Below are positions 50,569 to 64,000 of a stretch of DNA of 64,000 bases, in pieces. The stretch is from Brachyhypopomus gauderio (Eukaryota > Chordata > Actinopteri > Gymnotiformes > Hypopomidae), in NCBI RefSeq assembly GCF_052324685.1, contig NW_027506877.1:735001-799000 (forward strand), in the 5' to 3' direction. Position numbers and translations under genes: made by a program. Below the pieces are notes generated by a model. That model did not search any database, was not told the DNA's origin, and saw only the letters and a program-made list of their open reading frames with translations. The first letter of the stretch is position 1, and every line of letters begins with the position of its first letter.

Positions 50569-52290
50569 ACACCTTGTCTTATTAAAGTTCAAAGTCAAAA
50601 ACTCAACAAAAACTTGCATGTATCAGTCTCACCACTGGACGATTTACTGCAAATCTTCATCAATTTATGGCCTGAGAAATAACATGTCTTCTTAACTAGG
50701 ATGTTGTCATCCTTTACTATAGAGAGAGAGAGAACAAAAGAGAACGAGAGAGAGAAAGATTTCACACGTGGTCTAATTAGAATATACAAATCAACACCCT
50801 AAGGACTCCACTAATTGCAGTACAGGTACAATAGAATACTCACCATTGCATTTGCAGGAAATGAGTTGGGCCTTCTGTAATCTTTGAGGATATACTAATA
50901 TCAAAATGAAAAAAATCACAGGAAAATGTATTATTTCAGAGTGTATATATAAGAATATAGCTAGAACTGCAATATTAGGGGTTATGACTTAGAACAGGGG
51001 TGCCACATCAGCATAATTGTTGCCCACAGAGGGCCATATGTAACTTATAAATGTAATTACTTCTTAATGTTAAATAACTCTGAATTTATTACTTATTAAA
51101 GTTACAAATATTACACATGTATTTGCATAGATGTAACAAATATGTTTCCTTGTTGCTCTGTTATTATTTGTTAGGTTATAAAACCCACATTACTCCATCA
51201 ATAAACGATCAAACTATCCAAGTGAATAAAGAAAAATAACATCAAATATATCATGTTTACTTTGTTCAAAACTTGAAATATCAAACTGAAAATAGCAATT
51301 GTGCTTCAAAAGCGCTCCCTCTGAAAAAGACTTTGAAGCGCGGTGATTTATTCAGCCACAACAAAACTGGCGTGTACTGCCACATTGTTTGTGGTTGTGA
51401 ACACACTCTGTTGCGATTGCAGTTTGACTTTTGATTCTTTGGTAATTGTTGTTTATGGACAATGAGGCCTTTGCACATCAGGCAGACTGACTCACTCTGT
51501 GCTTTTAAATGTGCTCTTAAAAAACATTTTTCCTCTTTGGCTTTTATCCCAGTCTGGGATGTTGGTTCTTATTGTTTCAACTGTGGTTTTTCTTTTTATA
51601 TATGAAAATATATATTTTATAATATATATAATATTATATTTTAAACCTGTATGCTCTTACTTGTGAACAGCACTTTGGCCATATAAATAAATATTTATAT
51701 CTATAAATAAATATAAATAAATAAATATAAATAAATAAATCTATAAATAAAAATTGAGTTGAGTTTGAGTTTCTAAGCTCTCACAGGCCACAAAAAATGA
51801 CACGGCGGGTCACATTTGGTTTGACACCTGTGACTTAGCACATGGTTCTGAAATGATAGTATGTATGTGCAAGGTGAAAGCCTGATTCATTCCTGAAATG
51901 CTACCGTGCTGAGCATTTCTCGTTTAAATGTATACGATTAAAGGGCTAGAGCAAAGAAATAGTGAGAAATTATAATTACCAAAACCAATTATTACTTATA
52001 TTAAATAATCATATGCAAACAAGCAGAGCAGTCAGTGTACTTTCAAAAAATATTTTTAAATTGTGATATATATTTAAAAAATCACATTTCATCATACCAA
52101 CTAAATTTCACAGCAATATGTATGCGTGAAGGAAAGCTGGTATCATAAACTGTAACATTAGCCCTGTATCAGCATTTAGACACACGCTAATGTACAGGTG
52201 GTGTTAAAATATATTCTTATTACCTGAGTGGTTGCACAAAATGGTGGCCAAGATAACCATGGCAAACATCATCAAGAAGATCTTGGACAT
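50248..52290 (-). CDS. Small secreted cysteine-containing protein, family not recognised
   Basis: Predicted 112-aa precursor from five coding exons, all joined by phase-1 introns: 52224-52290, 50844-50894, 50633-50716, 50412-50495 and 50248-50300 (67, 51, 84, 84 and 53 nt). Exon 1 is a signal peptide (MSKIFLMMFAMVILATILCNHS). Exon 2 gives YPQRLQKAQLISCKCN. Exons 3 and 4 are duplicates: VKDDNILVKKTCYFSGHKL / MKICSKSSS and VKGNNIQITKRCYLATHTF / MDICVKKLN, sharing C-Y-x(9)-C and equal length. Exon 5 is a basic tail, DADVSRRRPLDSLSTPV. The mature part has six Cys and many Lys/Arg, like a cytokine or antimicrobial peptide, but Cys spacing fits no chemokine or defensin I know. A TATA box lies about 100 bases upstream. 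The chain of consistent phases and lengths is the evidence; without a transcript the model is provisional. Confidence 0.7.
50498..50566. repeat. (GA)n microsatellite forming an acceptor polypyrimidine tract
   Basis: On the coding (minus) strand this is a (CT)n run of about 33 units ending in CTAG, the acceptor of exon 4 of the secreted-peptide gene. A shorter CT tract (50720-50733) stands at the same place before exon 3, so the tract was probably duplicated with the exon and then expanded. Confidence 0.9.
50995..51830. mobile_element. Non-autonomous hAT-type element in intron 1 of the secreted-peptide gene
   Basis: Left CAGGGGTGCCACATC and right end, inverted, CAGGTGTCAAACCAAATGTG; both have the GGGCCATATG / GGCGGGTCACATT subterminal character of hAT ends. 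TGACTTAG occurs at 50985-50992 and flush at 51831-51838 (8-bp target duplication, with two extra A on the left). Confidence 0.78.
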
Positions 52291-52390
52291 CCTTTCACTG
52301 GTGTTTGTTCAGAAACTGCAGGGTCTTGGTTATAGAGGAGCAGAGGTCTCTCAACTGCTTTTATCTGCATAAATCACTTTCTTTTCTCCC

Positions 52391-52398
52391 TTTATAAA
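52391..52398 (-). promoter_or_regulatory. TATA box of the secreted-peptide gene
   Basis: TTTATAAA on the minus strand in the context GGTTTATAAAGGG, about 100 bases upstream of the start codon. This places a transcription start near 52365 with a 5' UTR of about 75 bases. Typical of inducible or tissue-specific genes. Confidence 0.65.
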
Positions 52399-52399
52399 C

Positions 52400-54330
52400 C
52401 ACACAAAAACCTATTGGGTTTACACATTGACTTGGGCAAATAGGTTTCAACAGGTCCCCGCATACCTTTATCTTCAGTGGAACGAGAAACGAGATATGAG
52501 ATATTTGTTGTGTCCTGCCACACGCTGTAAACATAGTCAGTCAAGAGGGGAAAAAATGTGATTCGGATTAGATTACGCTCTCTCAACAAATCAACTGATT
52601 AGGGTTGCTCAATCTGCTCTGTTGCTTGTTTTAGTTCGAATTAAGCTGTCATGGTAAGGCCGTGGTCTAAGAAGCCATTTAAATTTTTGCCCACTGAAAA
52701 ACTGGCAGTGCTGCTTCCTTTAGGGTTAACAATCTTTGCATTATCTCTGTTATCTGGCCCAGTAAAGGTCAGGCAGACCACACCAGAGCCACTGAAAATG
52801 CGTAGTCTCAGCAATCTCACAGGGTCAGAATGCATTTCTTCTTATTCGTGATTTTGAAAGTCTACTTCGGTATGTTTCACATTTGTCATTGTTTTTGTGA
52901 CTTTTCAGGAACCTAGATATGAAAACATAGGAAATAAACAGTGCAATTTGATTACTCTAGATTGTCTCAGATGACACCTTCATGAGGTCTGAATTACATA
53001 TCTCATAGTCAAGTCTGAATTACATATTTCATAGTCAAGTTTGAATTACATATCTCATAGTCAAGTCTGAATTACATATCTTATAGTCAAGTCATTCATG
53101 CAGCTTTATTATAATTAGGAGATAAAGGCACTGGAAACAGGATTTACCCACATTACACAGAAAATATGCAATAACAAAGCAAATCCCGCAGTTCACAGGG
53201 TCACAATAAAAAAAACTGAGGTAAAATGTCCATGATTTTGATAATCTTTTGAAAAACAGGAGGTGTGGCCAAAGAAAAGTACAAAATAAGTTTGTACTTG
53301 TACTACCATCCCAGGACAGTAGATGGCAATATTGATAACAGTGAGTCCTCTCACACACGGGTAAATACCACGGGAAAGACTCACATGTAAGGTCCAGACC
53401 AGTCTAGACCATTCTTGAGAGACATGTGGATACTACATGGTTATCATTAATATTTGTGATAAAAAAACATACTGTAATTGGTATTAAACTAAGTTTTCTC
53501 AGGTCACAACAACACATTCAAACCTAAATTCAAAAACAACTAAGCCTTTCCTATAGGCTAACCCAGCATACTTAGAATGTAATATACACAACGTTTTGAA
53601 TAAGTATTAAGACATTCTTGTGTATTTAACTGAATGATATTGCTAGATGCTATCAGCTACGTTATACTGCCATGGACCAGAAATATTAGAAAGTAATTTC
53701 TTGTTGGACACTTAGGAAAATCAAAAAAGAGCTCTCACTGGTCTCATATGAGTCTCGGTTGTGACCAGACAGAACTTGTAATTATATAAACACCAACCAC
53801 ACCTGGTCTCAAACCCAGGTTCTCCATGAAGTATATTTGTGACCACCAAACCAAAGAGTCAGTTCTCCATCACAACAGCCACACATTCACCTTCCTGAGT
53901 AACTGCCTCTGTACCAGTACACAATTACACTATATAAGCGTACGGTTAGGGCGAAATGGTCTTTTACAAAATATGTAGGCTACCACAGAGTTGAAGTATG
54001 TAAATGCAACATTTAACACCTCCACTGTCTTGTGACTAAACCACACACAACCTACGTGCCTACGTGTCGCCTACACGAAGTGTCGTAGCTTTATTGTGTA
54101 TGCATAGCGAGTTGTCAGTAGTGGGCGGACTGGTGTGAGCATACTCCCCAGTTAGTCGTAGCCTACAGGACAGGCCCTCCCTTCCTCCCTCTCTGTCTCT
54201 CTGTCTCTCTGTCTCTCTCTCTCTTCCTCCCTCCCTCTCTCCCTCCCCCGCACTGTCGCGCTCACTAACCAAGGAAATCCCCAAGCAGGAATTACCTCAT
54301 AACCCGCTCGCCCCGCTACAGTGCAGGCGA
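52400..54330. other. Intergenic, no gene recognised
   Basis: Contains a 26-bp tandem repeat at 52985-53095 (GAATTACATATCTCATAGTC plus AAGTCT, four copies). Open frames at 52651-52851 and 53092-53384 match nothing known. Confidence 0.5.
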
Positions 54331-54339
54331 CAATATAAT

Positions 54340-54424
54340 CACTCCACTCCGGAAACAAACCGTGTTGTCTTTTCAGACGGGGATTTAAAACGTCCTTCTC
54401 GCGTCCAGGACAAACAACAACGAG
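54340..54424 (+). promoter_or_regulatory. camk2n-like: Probable noncoding first exon of the camk2n-like gene
   Basis: GC-rich segment ending in a strong donor (AACAACGAG|GTAAGC, exon end 54424), followed at 54777 by an acceptor (ATCTCGCTGCAG) that opens the first coding exon. A pyrimidine tract at 54180-54240 lies upstream. Transcription start not determined; inferred. Confidence 0.5.
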
Positions 54425-54865
54425 GTAAGCAGTTTTTTTGTGGTGTTATAAATCACTGGGTCGTCGAGGGAAATGGTTTTGAAGAAATGTGTATGGGTTA
54501 CACAAGCTGCGACGGAAAGCTACCTGTGGGAGCCTTTTGTGTTGACAGAGCTGACATGAGGAAAAGGGGTTGAAATACTAACGCTTTAGAGACAGATATA
54601 GAGATAAACACATACACTGTCAGCATTATAAACTCCGTTATATTGAGGGCACCTCGTATGTTTTATACAATATATGTTCGCTGAAGTAGCATTCTGGGTT
54701 GGTTATTATTTCGCCCACTCATTTTTTTATACTATGTATCTTGCGCGGTTTAAAACGATCCCGAATCTCGCTGCAGTTGTTTGGACGAACCACCTCGACC
54801 TCAAGGGGAGATATATGAAGACATCTTACGAAGTACAGCGAGAGACACCGCGTCCATTTCTGAAC

Positions 54866-56310
54866 ATGTACGGCACGACAGGAATACCCGACCTAATACC
54901 GCCGGCAGGTGCACTGCGACCCAGCCCAGTCTCCTACAACAATGGAGAAATAGGAACCGGGCCCGAGCCTCCTCGGAGAACACAGCGAGCGCCCAAACTC
55001 GGACAGATCGGCCGCTCCAAAAGAGGTTAGTATTCATGGATTAATAATACATACAGGACGGATATACTCCTTCTCATTGAAATGCTCAGTGTTCATGTAC
55101 TGAACAAATCGTTCAACAGATGTTGATTAGTGCTGTTTAGCAAGGGAGACACTAAGCCAAATTTTTATTTGTAATGTGGGGTAATTATGTACCCTATAAA
55201 ATAATAATTCCAGCACTTCCATTCTTATATGAGCTGCAGTGAAGTCAAAGGAGAAATATTACTATCATTTTCTTTTCATAATTGAGAGAATGGAAGAACA
55301 AAACTTGTTTACAATGGCATGTAGGCTTGTGCGATTTAGATTTTTTTTCCACGATTCTTTGCCATGAAAGAATCCTGATTAACAATTTAATTGTCCAAAG
55401 CAAACCTGATTAAAACGATTTGTCGAACAAAAAATAAAATATAATGCAACTAAGTGACGATGTAGTACGTACATTTCCATTTAGAAACCAAGAAAAGAAT
55501 AAATGTAATCTTGAAGAAAGTCATTTATTATTATTCAGTTACACACATTAAACAAAGGTCTCTACAATAATCATACATCTCTACAATAAACAATATTGTA
55601 CAACTTGCAGTTATACAGTCCAACTAAACTTGTATAACTTGAACCACCTAACAATGAAAAACCCTTTGTGATTGTTTTTCAATTACAACACAAAAACTAA
55701 CTAAAATGAATTCACGATGAAAGAAGAATTCATGATGAAAGAACTTACATTTAGATTTTTAAATTTTTCGAACATTTCTAGTTTAAGGAGAGTGCCAGAG
55801 CAGTTCACACACAGGTATTAGCACGCAAGGTTTGCCAGGATGAGGATACACCTCTCCTGTGTTCTGTCTCAAACTTTGCACGTGTCAAATTCAGTCCTCT
55901 GTGTTCTTCCCTCAAACTAGGTCAAAAATTAATGAGGTCACGGTGCATTTTTGAAAAGGTAGCTTTTTTTAGCCTCCTAACTAAGAATAGCTTAATACCC
56001 AGACAAATTAAAAAAATCTAAAGAAAACATTACATGTATTTATTATTAGCAACGAATGAATTGGTGTTAAAAGGCAAGTCTGCCTAATTTAAGAACATAG
56101 TATAATCTGAATCAGTAACACTGGATATCTTGTCATGTAGCACAACCCTAGCGTGTAGTGCACACTAGTCTCAGGAGGGCGATGCACTGACAATAATGTC
56201 TCTCCTGTCTTCACCTGTAAACAGTGGTCATTGATGATGAAGACTTGGACGATATCATGAACAACAACAGACGCTTCCCTGTGTCTCTCAGCGTCTCTGC
56301 TGTCGCCTAA
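54866..56310 (+). CDS. camk2n-like: CaMKII inhibitor (CAMK2N family)
   Basis: Small protein that binds the active, calmodulin-stimulated form of Ca2+/calmodulin-dependent protein kinase II and blocks its substrate site. Coding exons 54866-55025 and 56225-56310 encode 81 aa (human CAMK2N1 and 2: 78-79). The diagnostic inhibitory segment [20 protein letters not shown] (residues 41-60) matches the family core [20 protein letters not shown] at all but a few positions; after it comes LDDIM in place of IDDVL. The N-terminal half (MYGTTGIPDLIPPAGALRPS) does not resemble the MSEVLPY start of known members. The intron falls between SKR and VVID, inside the inhibitory segment. An upstream in-frame ATG (54815) would give 98 aa; the inner one has A at -3 and fits family length. 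The inhibitor role is inferred from the motif. Confidence 0.9.
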
Positions 56311-57113
56311 GGCATGACGCGCTTTGCCAAAGCTGTGAAGAGGCCAATACCGTAACATACGAGTGATTTTCAACACACAAAATCAAACAACACATTTAAT
56401 CATTTAAACACACACACACACACACACACACACATATTGCAGTCTTACCTTGGACACACCCACACACATTTGTTCTTGTAGACTAATGCACACTGGTTTT
56501 CTCCTTCCTTCCCTCTCTCCCTCCCTCCTTTTCTTGATCTCTTAAATCTCACATTGGCACAACTTTACATCTGGACACTGTCATTTGCTGCCACTGTGAT
56601 CATTGCTTGTTATCACTTGTAACTTAAAAGAAAATCCCATGGATGTGTCTTTGTGGTTGCCTCTCTGTTCTCTCTGTTTGACACTGCATTTTGATACTGG
56701 TCTGTGATCTCTAAAGCTACAGGGCTATATTTATTTTTTAAAAAACTGCACTTTACTGAGGGGTAAAGACCGAACCAACCTCATTTGGTGGGGCTACTTC
56801 TTTCTCACAGATGTGTTCTGTGGAGGTCTGTTAACGTGTAATGCACCGCTAGCTAAAGACCTATGGTTGCCTTGGAAACTGGGGTCTTTTGGCATTAGAA
56901 GCTATCGTGTATTGGCAGGGAGGGTTTTTAAATGGTTACTGGGGAATTGTTTGCCTTTACTCCAAATGAAATTATCTGAAATAATGGCTAGTATTTAAAG
57001 AGAGCTGTTTGACCAAACTGCTTTGAATCTACCATACAGAAGGTGGTCACTCATAATTTGAATTGCATGAAAACTTGCAAATCCATTTTTGTATTTGTAA
57101 ATGGCATTTTTGG

Positions 57114-57119
57114 AAATAA
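57114..57119 (+). terminator. Candidate polyadenylation signal of the camk2n-like gene
   Basis: AATAAA in GGAAATAAACT about 0.8 kb after the stop codon, a long 3' UTR like that of mammalian CAMK2N genes. Other signals downstream are possible. Confidence 0.4.
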
Positions 57120-57129
57120 ACTATGCATG

Positions 57130-58830
57130 ATGATCCTTGACCAAGCTTGCCTGGTTTACTTCCCATTATGACTTGCCTCAGTCTGTCTGCTCTGTGTCCA
57201 AATGTTGGCACCAAAGAATGACCATGTTTCAACCCAAAGCCCTGACATAGCTGTCCCTGACTGGTAAATACAGACAGCCATTCAGTACTATACGATAATT
57301 GTGTACAAACAGTGGAATTCTGATGGATTAAATGTTGTGTTCAGTGAAGTGTTTACTGTGATTGCTGTAAAGTGTTTACAACCTTCAGTCTATCCTTCCC
57401 TCAGAGCTGTTGTCACCATACCCACATGAGAAAAGAGTGCGTCCTTACACTGAAATCTCACAGTATAGAAACTGGGTAATGTGTATCTCTCTCAGTGCTG
57501 TGACAGTACATGGATCAGGAGTGCAGTGATGTCTACAACACCAACATGTACAAGTATTTTAAATCACAAAGCATTTGGTAGAAAATTTTTATAATTTTGA
57601 AAGGATATTGAATAGCTAAACATAAAAAGGATCGCTTTACAGTTTTCTTTAGTTGGTTTGGTTAATTTCTCAGATCAGAACTGAAATTCTCAAAACTTAA
57701 TTCAATCTCCACATCTCCTTGTCACTTGTGCACATCATAATAGCATTTCTCAATGTGTTTGACATTTTGCAAATGGTCATGAATAATTGTCTGCTGTTTT
57801 ATACATTATCAATTGCTTATGCCATGTTTATCAAATTGTGTTCTACTGACTGTCTGTTTAACTGTCTTAACCTCCAAAACATTTAGGCTTTAGGTCATGG
57901 GTTTGGTCATTACATGCAACCGTGTTGAATATGTCAATCGCTCAGGCATAATTTGTTTTTCATTTGATACACGATAGAATGTGCAGCGTTCTTGTAATCA
58001 AAAGCTTTGCTAGTTTCCATCAGAATATACTTACAGTGTACACTGTTGCACTGACAACATGACTTAAGTATTTTGACTGCCTTGTTCACAGGTAATGACA
58101 CACAAACTAGATATTTTAATGGCACTGACACGTTGCTTGACCTAAATATTTGTTTTTGTGGTAAAAGCAAAGGATTGTGAGTGAGGTATGTGCTTTGTAG
58201 GTATTCCATTGAGTTTTGCTGTGTTTGCTCTGTGAATGATTTTGGGAAATGACTTCTCATGATGCCAATGTAAAACATGATGTGAGAAATGTACCAAATT
58301 GACTGAGAAAAACTAATGGTATAAAATGCACTTGTTGGATTTACATGTAATACTGATGAATTACAATGTGTAATCATACAGAACTATCAACAACATGTTG
58401 ATGAAATAAGGGAATTTTTATTGTGCACCGAATCATTTAGGATATAATATGTGACAAAATGACACCCCCCCTCTCAAAAAACCCCTCAGAAAAAACAGCC
58501 AAACACTGACAGATACACATCTTGTGCCTTTTCTACACAAACATAACAGGGCCATGACTCAGCATGAAAAGCAGAACGACCCTTGATTATACATCTCAGT
58601 ATGTACTTTATGACTAAAAGCCTGTAAAAGGTCTGGCAAGCTTACCAAAACTCCACCTCTCACTCCAGTCTCATAATTTGTGATGTTAAGGCTGATGATT
58701 TATTTGTGATGGAATTGAATCTGAGTTTTTCTCCATTAACTTTTAAGCCAAAACCTCAATATTGCCCAGTAGGAACGTCCTTTACCTCTGCTTCTGTTTT
58801 CCTGAAACTTCCCCTTTCATTTTAAGCAAC
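57130..58830. other. Convergent intergenic region, camk2n-like to cldn7
   Basis: AT-rich DNA without a gene. AATAAA on the minus strand at 58417-58422 could end a cldn7 transcript of about 0.95 kb 3' UTR. Confidence 0.5.
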
Positions 58831-58843
58831 CACAGCACCGATA

Positions 58844-58998
58844 TCGCCCTCTAGTGGGCCCAAGAGCAACTCCTAATAACAGCACTCATATCGCCCTCTA
58901 GTGGCGTCAAGAGCAACTGCTCATCACAGCACTCATATCGCCCTCTAGTGGCGTCAAGAGCAACTGCTCATCACAGCACTCATATCGCCCTCTAGTGG
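58844..58998 (-). promoter_or_regulatory. Four tandem CTCF-consensus matches
   Basis: CCACTAGAGGGCGA on the minus strand at 58844-58857, 58891-58904, 58938-58951 and 58985-58998, exactly 47 bases apart and all in the same orientation. It fits the published CTCF core (CCASYAGRKGGCRS) at nearly every position. The 47-bp units also share AAGAGCAACTGCTCATCACAG. The core is identical in all four while the rest varies slightly. Binding is not shown by sequence alone. Confidence 0.7.
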
Positions 58999-59363
58999 CT
59001 CTAAGAGCAACTTTTCATAACGCCAACAATCTTTCAAACAAAATCTAACTTGTGCTAATACTCTGGGTTCAAACACAGGGTGACAGTAGCATCCAGAATC
59101 TCTCTGTTTCCAGAAATAAATGCATATTCAAACAGGCATAATACTTTGCCATTTTTACACATTAGATTTTTTTATAAAAGTGTAAACTCTAGTTGCTGAG
59201 GAATAACAACATAACATCTGAAAAATACCATCCGAGTTATTTCTCTATGGACTCTAGATTTTCCACCAACCCAATTCTCTTCAATCCTGTCGGGCCAGTC
59301 CATTTTTCCTACTACAGGGGTACTTCAACACGTGCAGTTCCTAGACTGTCCAGATGAGGGCGG

Positions 59364-62290
<2,927 letters not shown>

Positions 62291-62577
62291 GCTGCACGCG
62301 GAACGGCGCGCGGACCCGCACCCCCTTAATGAGCAAATGCCGTAGAAGAGGAGAGACTGCACCTCACACACCTGTGGCAAATATCAGCCGTGTTCTCGTT
62401 TAATGACAAAAAACAAATATTTTCAGACAAGTTCAGATTAAAAACAAAACAAAACAAAACAAACACACTTCGTTTTGTTAATTTGCTACGTCGCAGAAAA
62501 GAGATGAAATACTGGATAACTTTTAACTGCCGGCTCTGACGGTTCAGGACGCGGTGGTGAAGGTCTGATCTCGGGTG

Positions 62578-62660
62578 GAGATCTGATGCGCGCGTGGAAG
62601 AAACTGTATCTGATGCGCGCGTGGAAGAGACTGTATCTGATGCGCGCGTGCAGAGAGATG
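62578..62660. repeat. 27-bp repeat, three copies, upstream of cldn7
   Basis: ATCTGATGCGCGCGTGGAAG plus AAACTGT, the third copy incomplete. CpG-rich (GCGCGCG) units 290-370 bases upstream of the cldn7 start codon. Confidence 0.9.
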
Positions 62661-62663
62661 CGG

Positions 62664-62671
62664 TGACGTCA
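62664..62671. promoter_or_regulatory. Full CRE palindrome upstream of cldn7
   Basis: TGACGTCA, the full CREB/ATF site, with CCAAT at 62675-62679. About 375 bases upstream of the cldn7 ATG; could be distal cldn7 promoter or belong to a start site for an unseen transcript to the right. Confidence 0.5.
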
Positions 62672-62699
62672 CGCCCAATAGAAGCGACCCCTCCAGTTA

Positions 62700-63451
62700 A
62701 ACGTTGTTTATTTCATTATTTTTTTTTAAAGAACAAAATCTCTCCCTAGCCTATCCAGATTTGACTGGATGGGCAGTAACTGAGAGGAAGGTTGGCCTCC
62801 AACAGACGTATTACCACACGAACGTGTCAAGCTGCGCCTATGGTACCGGCTGCCAACCACAAGCTGCAAAACATCTGTGCTGACTGCTCCTTCGTGAAGT
62901 TTGTTTTGCAATTTTTTAATATGCTTTGGAATTTTCTTCACCAAAAAATGTCATCGTAAATAAACGGAGCCCTTCTTGACTTACTAGAATGAACGTGTTA
63001 TAAGACCAAAAAATAGAAAGTTCTACAGCATATGTATGATCATTAGGCATTGAGGGATAAATAAACTGTTATTGGACCAAGACTACCCAGAACATTATTA
63101 TTATAACACAGTTTGTCAGTCTTAATAATGACGTATTTGTAGAGGAATTTGTAAAAATACATTGTGTTTTAGATTGAAAACTAGCTCACAAAGTGTAAAT
63201 AGGTAAAAGTTAAAAACGTGTATGTAACGCGAGGGTCAGCACAGGAAGCCAGAGATCGTTACTGAGTTTCGTTTGTATTTGTGAAACACGTAAATCGCAC
63301 AGTGACGACACTAATGCAGCGTCGTGACGAAGACTGACAGAGAACGTCGACAACACATACGCATAAATGCAATGATACTAACTAGAGACAACACATAACG
63401 CTGACAAAAATAAGAGACAGGTGCGACGAACGACACATACGACACAGATGA

Positions 63452-63515
<64 letters not shown>

Positions 63516-64000
63516 ATCACCATATATGGACGAACATAAGCACACAGACAATAAATGAAGGGGGTCTCGGGGGCTGTGCCGTGACAGTGTAATGTATATC
63601 TTTATATACTATATATTATTTATAAAACTCAATATTTTATAAAGATATGATAAGGGTTAAGGACTGAATGATAATATAAAAAATACAAATACAACATGAC
63701 TAGGAAAACAATATCAGCACAGCATTTCCAAGAGCAGCACGGGATTTCTGGCCAGCCTCTGGCTCCACCCCCACAGAAGACTGGCACAAAATAGAGGGAT
63801 CCTGTTTAGTTCGTCATAATAGAACAGTGGATCCTGTTTAGTCCGTCATAATAGAAGAACAGTGGATCCTGTTTAGTGCGTCTTAATAGAAGGAAAGTAG
63901 ATCCTGTCCACTATAGGAGTTGTAAACTCCCATATCACCAAAGCAACATATTTATATGCAGAGTTGAATAGTAACGAAGTAGAACTATTTCACTACTGTA
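62700..64000. other. Intergenic, right end of window
   Basis: No gene recognised. Holds a (CA)n tract at 63453-63511 and three to four copies of a 32-35-bp repeat (ATCCTGTTTAGTCCGTCATA + ATAGAAGAACAGTGG) at about 63800-63910. Confidence 0.55.
63453..63511. repeat. (CA)n microsatellite
   Basis: Perfect CA run of about 29 units. Confidence 0.97.

Noticed and set aside
50860-50894. Shorter acceptor (ATTACAG) for exon 2 of the secreted-peptide gene
   Set aside because: It puts the following exons out of frame; the acceptor at GATATTAG keeps phase 1 throughout.
54674-54865. N-terminal extension of the camk2n-like frame (MFAEVAFWVGYY...)
   Set aside because: The extension crosses the acceptor at 54771-54776 and lies in the putative intron; family length favours the inner Met.

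Overview
The window looks like a teleost fish chromosome segment, most likely an otophysan (catfish, characin, electric-fish or carp lineage), although the species cannot be fixed from the sequence alone. The evidence is vertebrate spliced genes with GT-AG introns, a UGT5-type single-exon glucuronosyltransferase, PLAC8/onzin-type cornifelin genes in tandem, Tc1/hAT/Harbinger-like elements and teleost dispersed repeats, and a very heavy load of (CA)n/(GT)n microsatellites (about twenty tracts in 64 kb) and minisatellites. fxr2 and cldn7 are both on human 17p13.1, so the segment keeps part of that ancestral linkage.

Layout. 0-8.3 kb: the 5' half of fxr2 (minus strand, coding exons 1-6, cut by the left edge) with its CpG-rich promoter; its introns carry minisatellites and a hAT element with a perfect target-site duplication. 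8.6-12.4 kb: intergenic, with dispersed repeats. 12.4-14.0 kb: a three-exon class A GPCR (minus, GPR132/proton-sensing-like). 14.6-16.2 kb: a long minisatellite of about 50 units. 17.9-19.5 kb: a UGT5-like UDP-glucuronosyltransferase (minus) whose single coding exon is broken by one extra base in a homopolymer. 20-29 kb: repeats and no recognisable gene. 29.5-41.5 kb: three PLAC8/onzin-family genes in tandem (all minus), each with the same exon plan, a TATA box and a noncoding first exon; an inverted repeat of about 207 bp and two DNA-transposon composites lie among them. 42.4-44.3 kb: three nested DNA transposons. 45-49 kb: minisatellites, a LINE 3' end and microsatellites. 50.2-52.4 kb: a five-exon gene for a small secreted cysteine-containing protein that I cannot assign to a known family; two of its exons are a tandem duplicate. 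54.3-57.1 kb: a CaMKII-inhibitor (CAMK2N) gene on the plus strand. 59.4-62.3 kb: claudin-7 (minus), convergent with the CaMKII-inhibitor gene; four evenly spaced CTCF-consensus matches lie between the two 3' ends.

The genes do not form a pathway. The PLAC8 cluster and the UGT belong to families that expand by tandem duplication, while fxr2, camk2n-like and cldn7 are conserved single genes. Gene models come from reading splice sites and codon phase by eye. The most interesting points are the unassigned secreted-peptide gene with duplicated phase-1 exons, the tandem CTCF-like sites, the CAMK2N gene whose intron splits its inhibitory segment, and the nested transposons.
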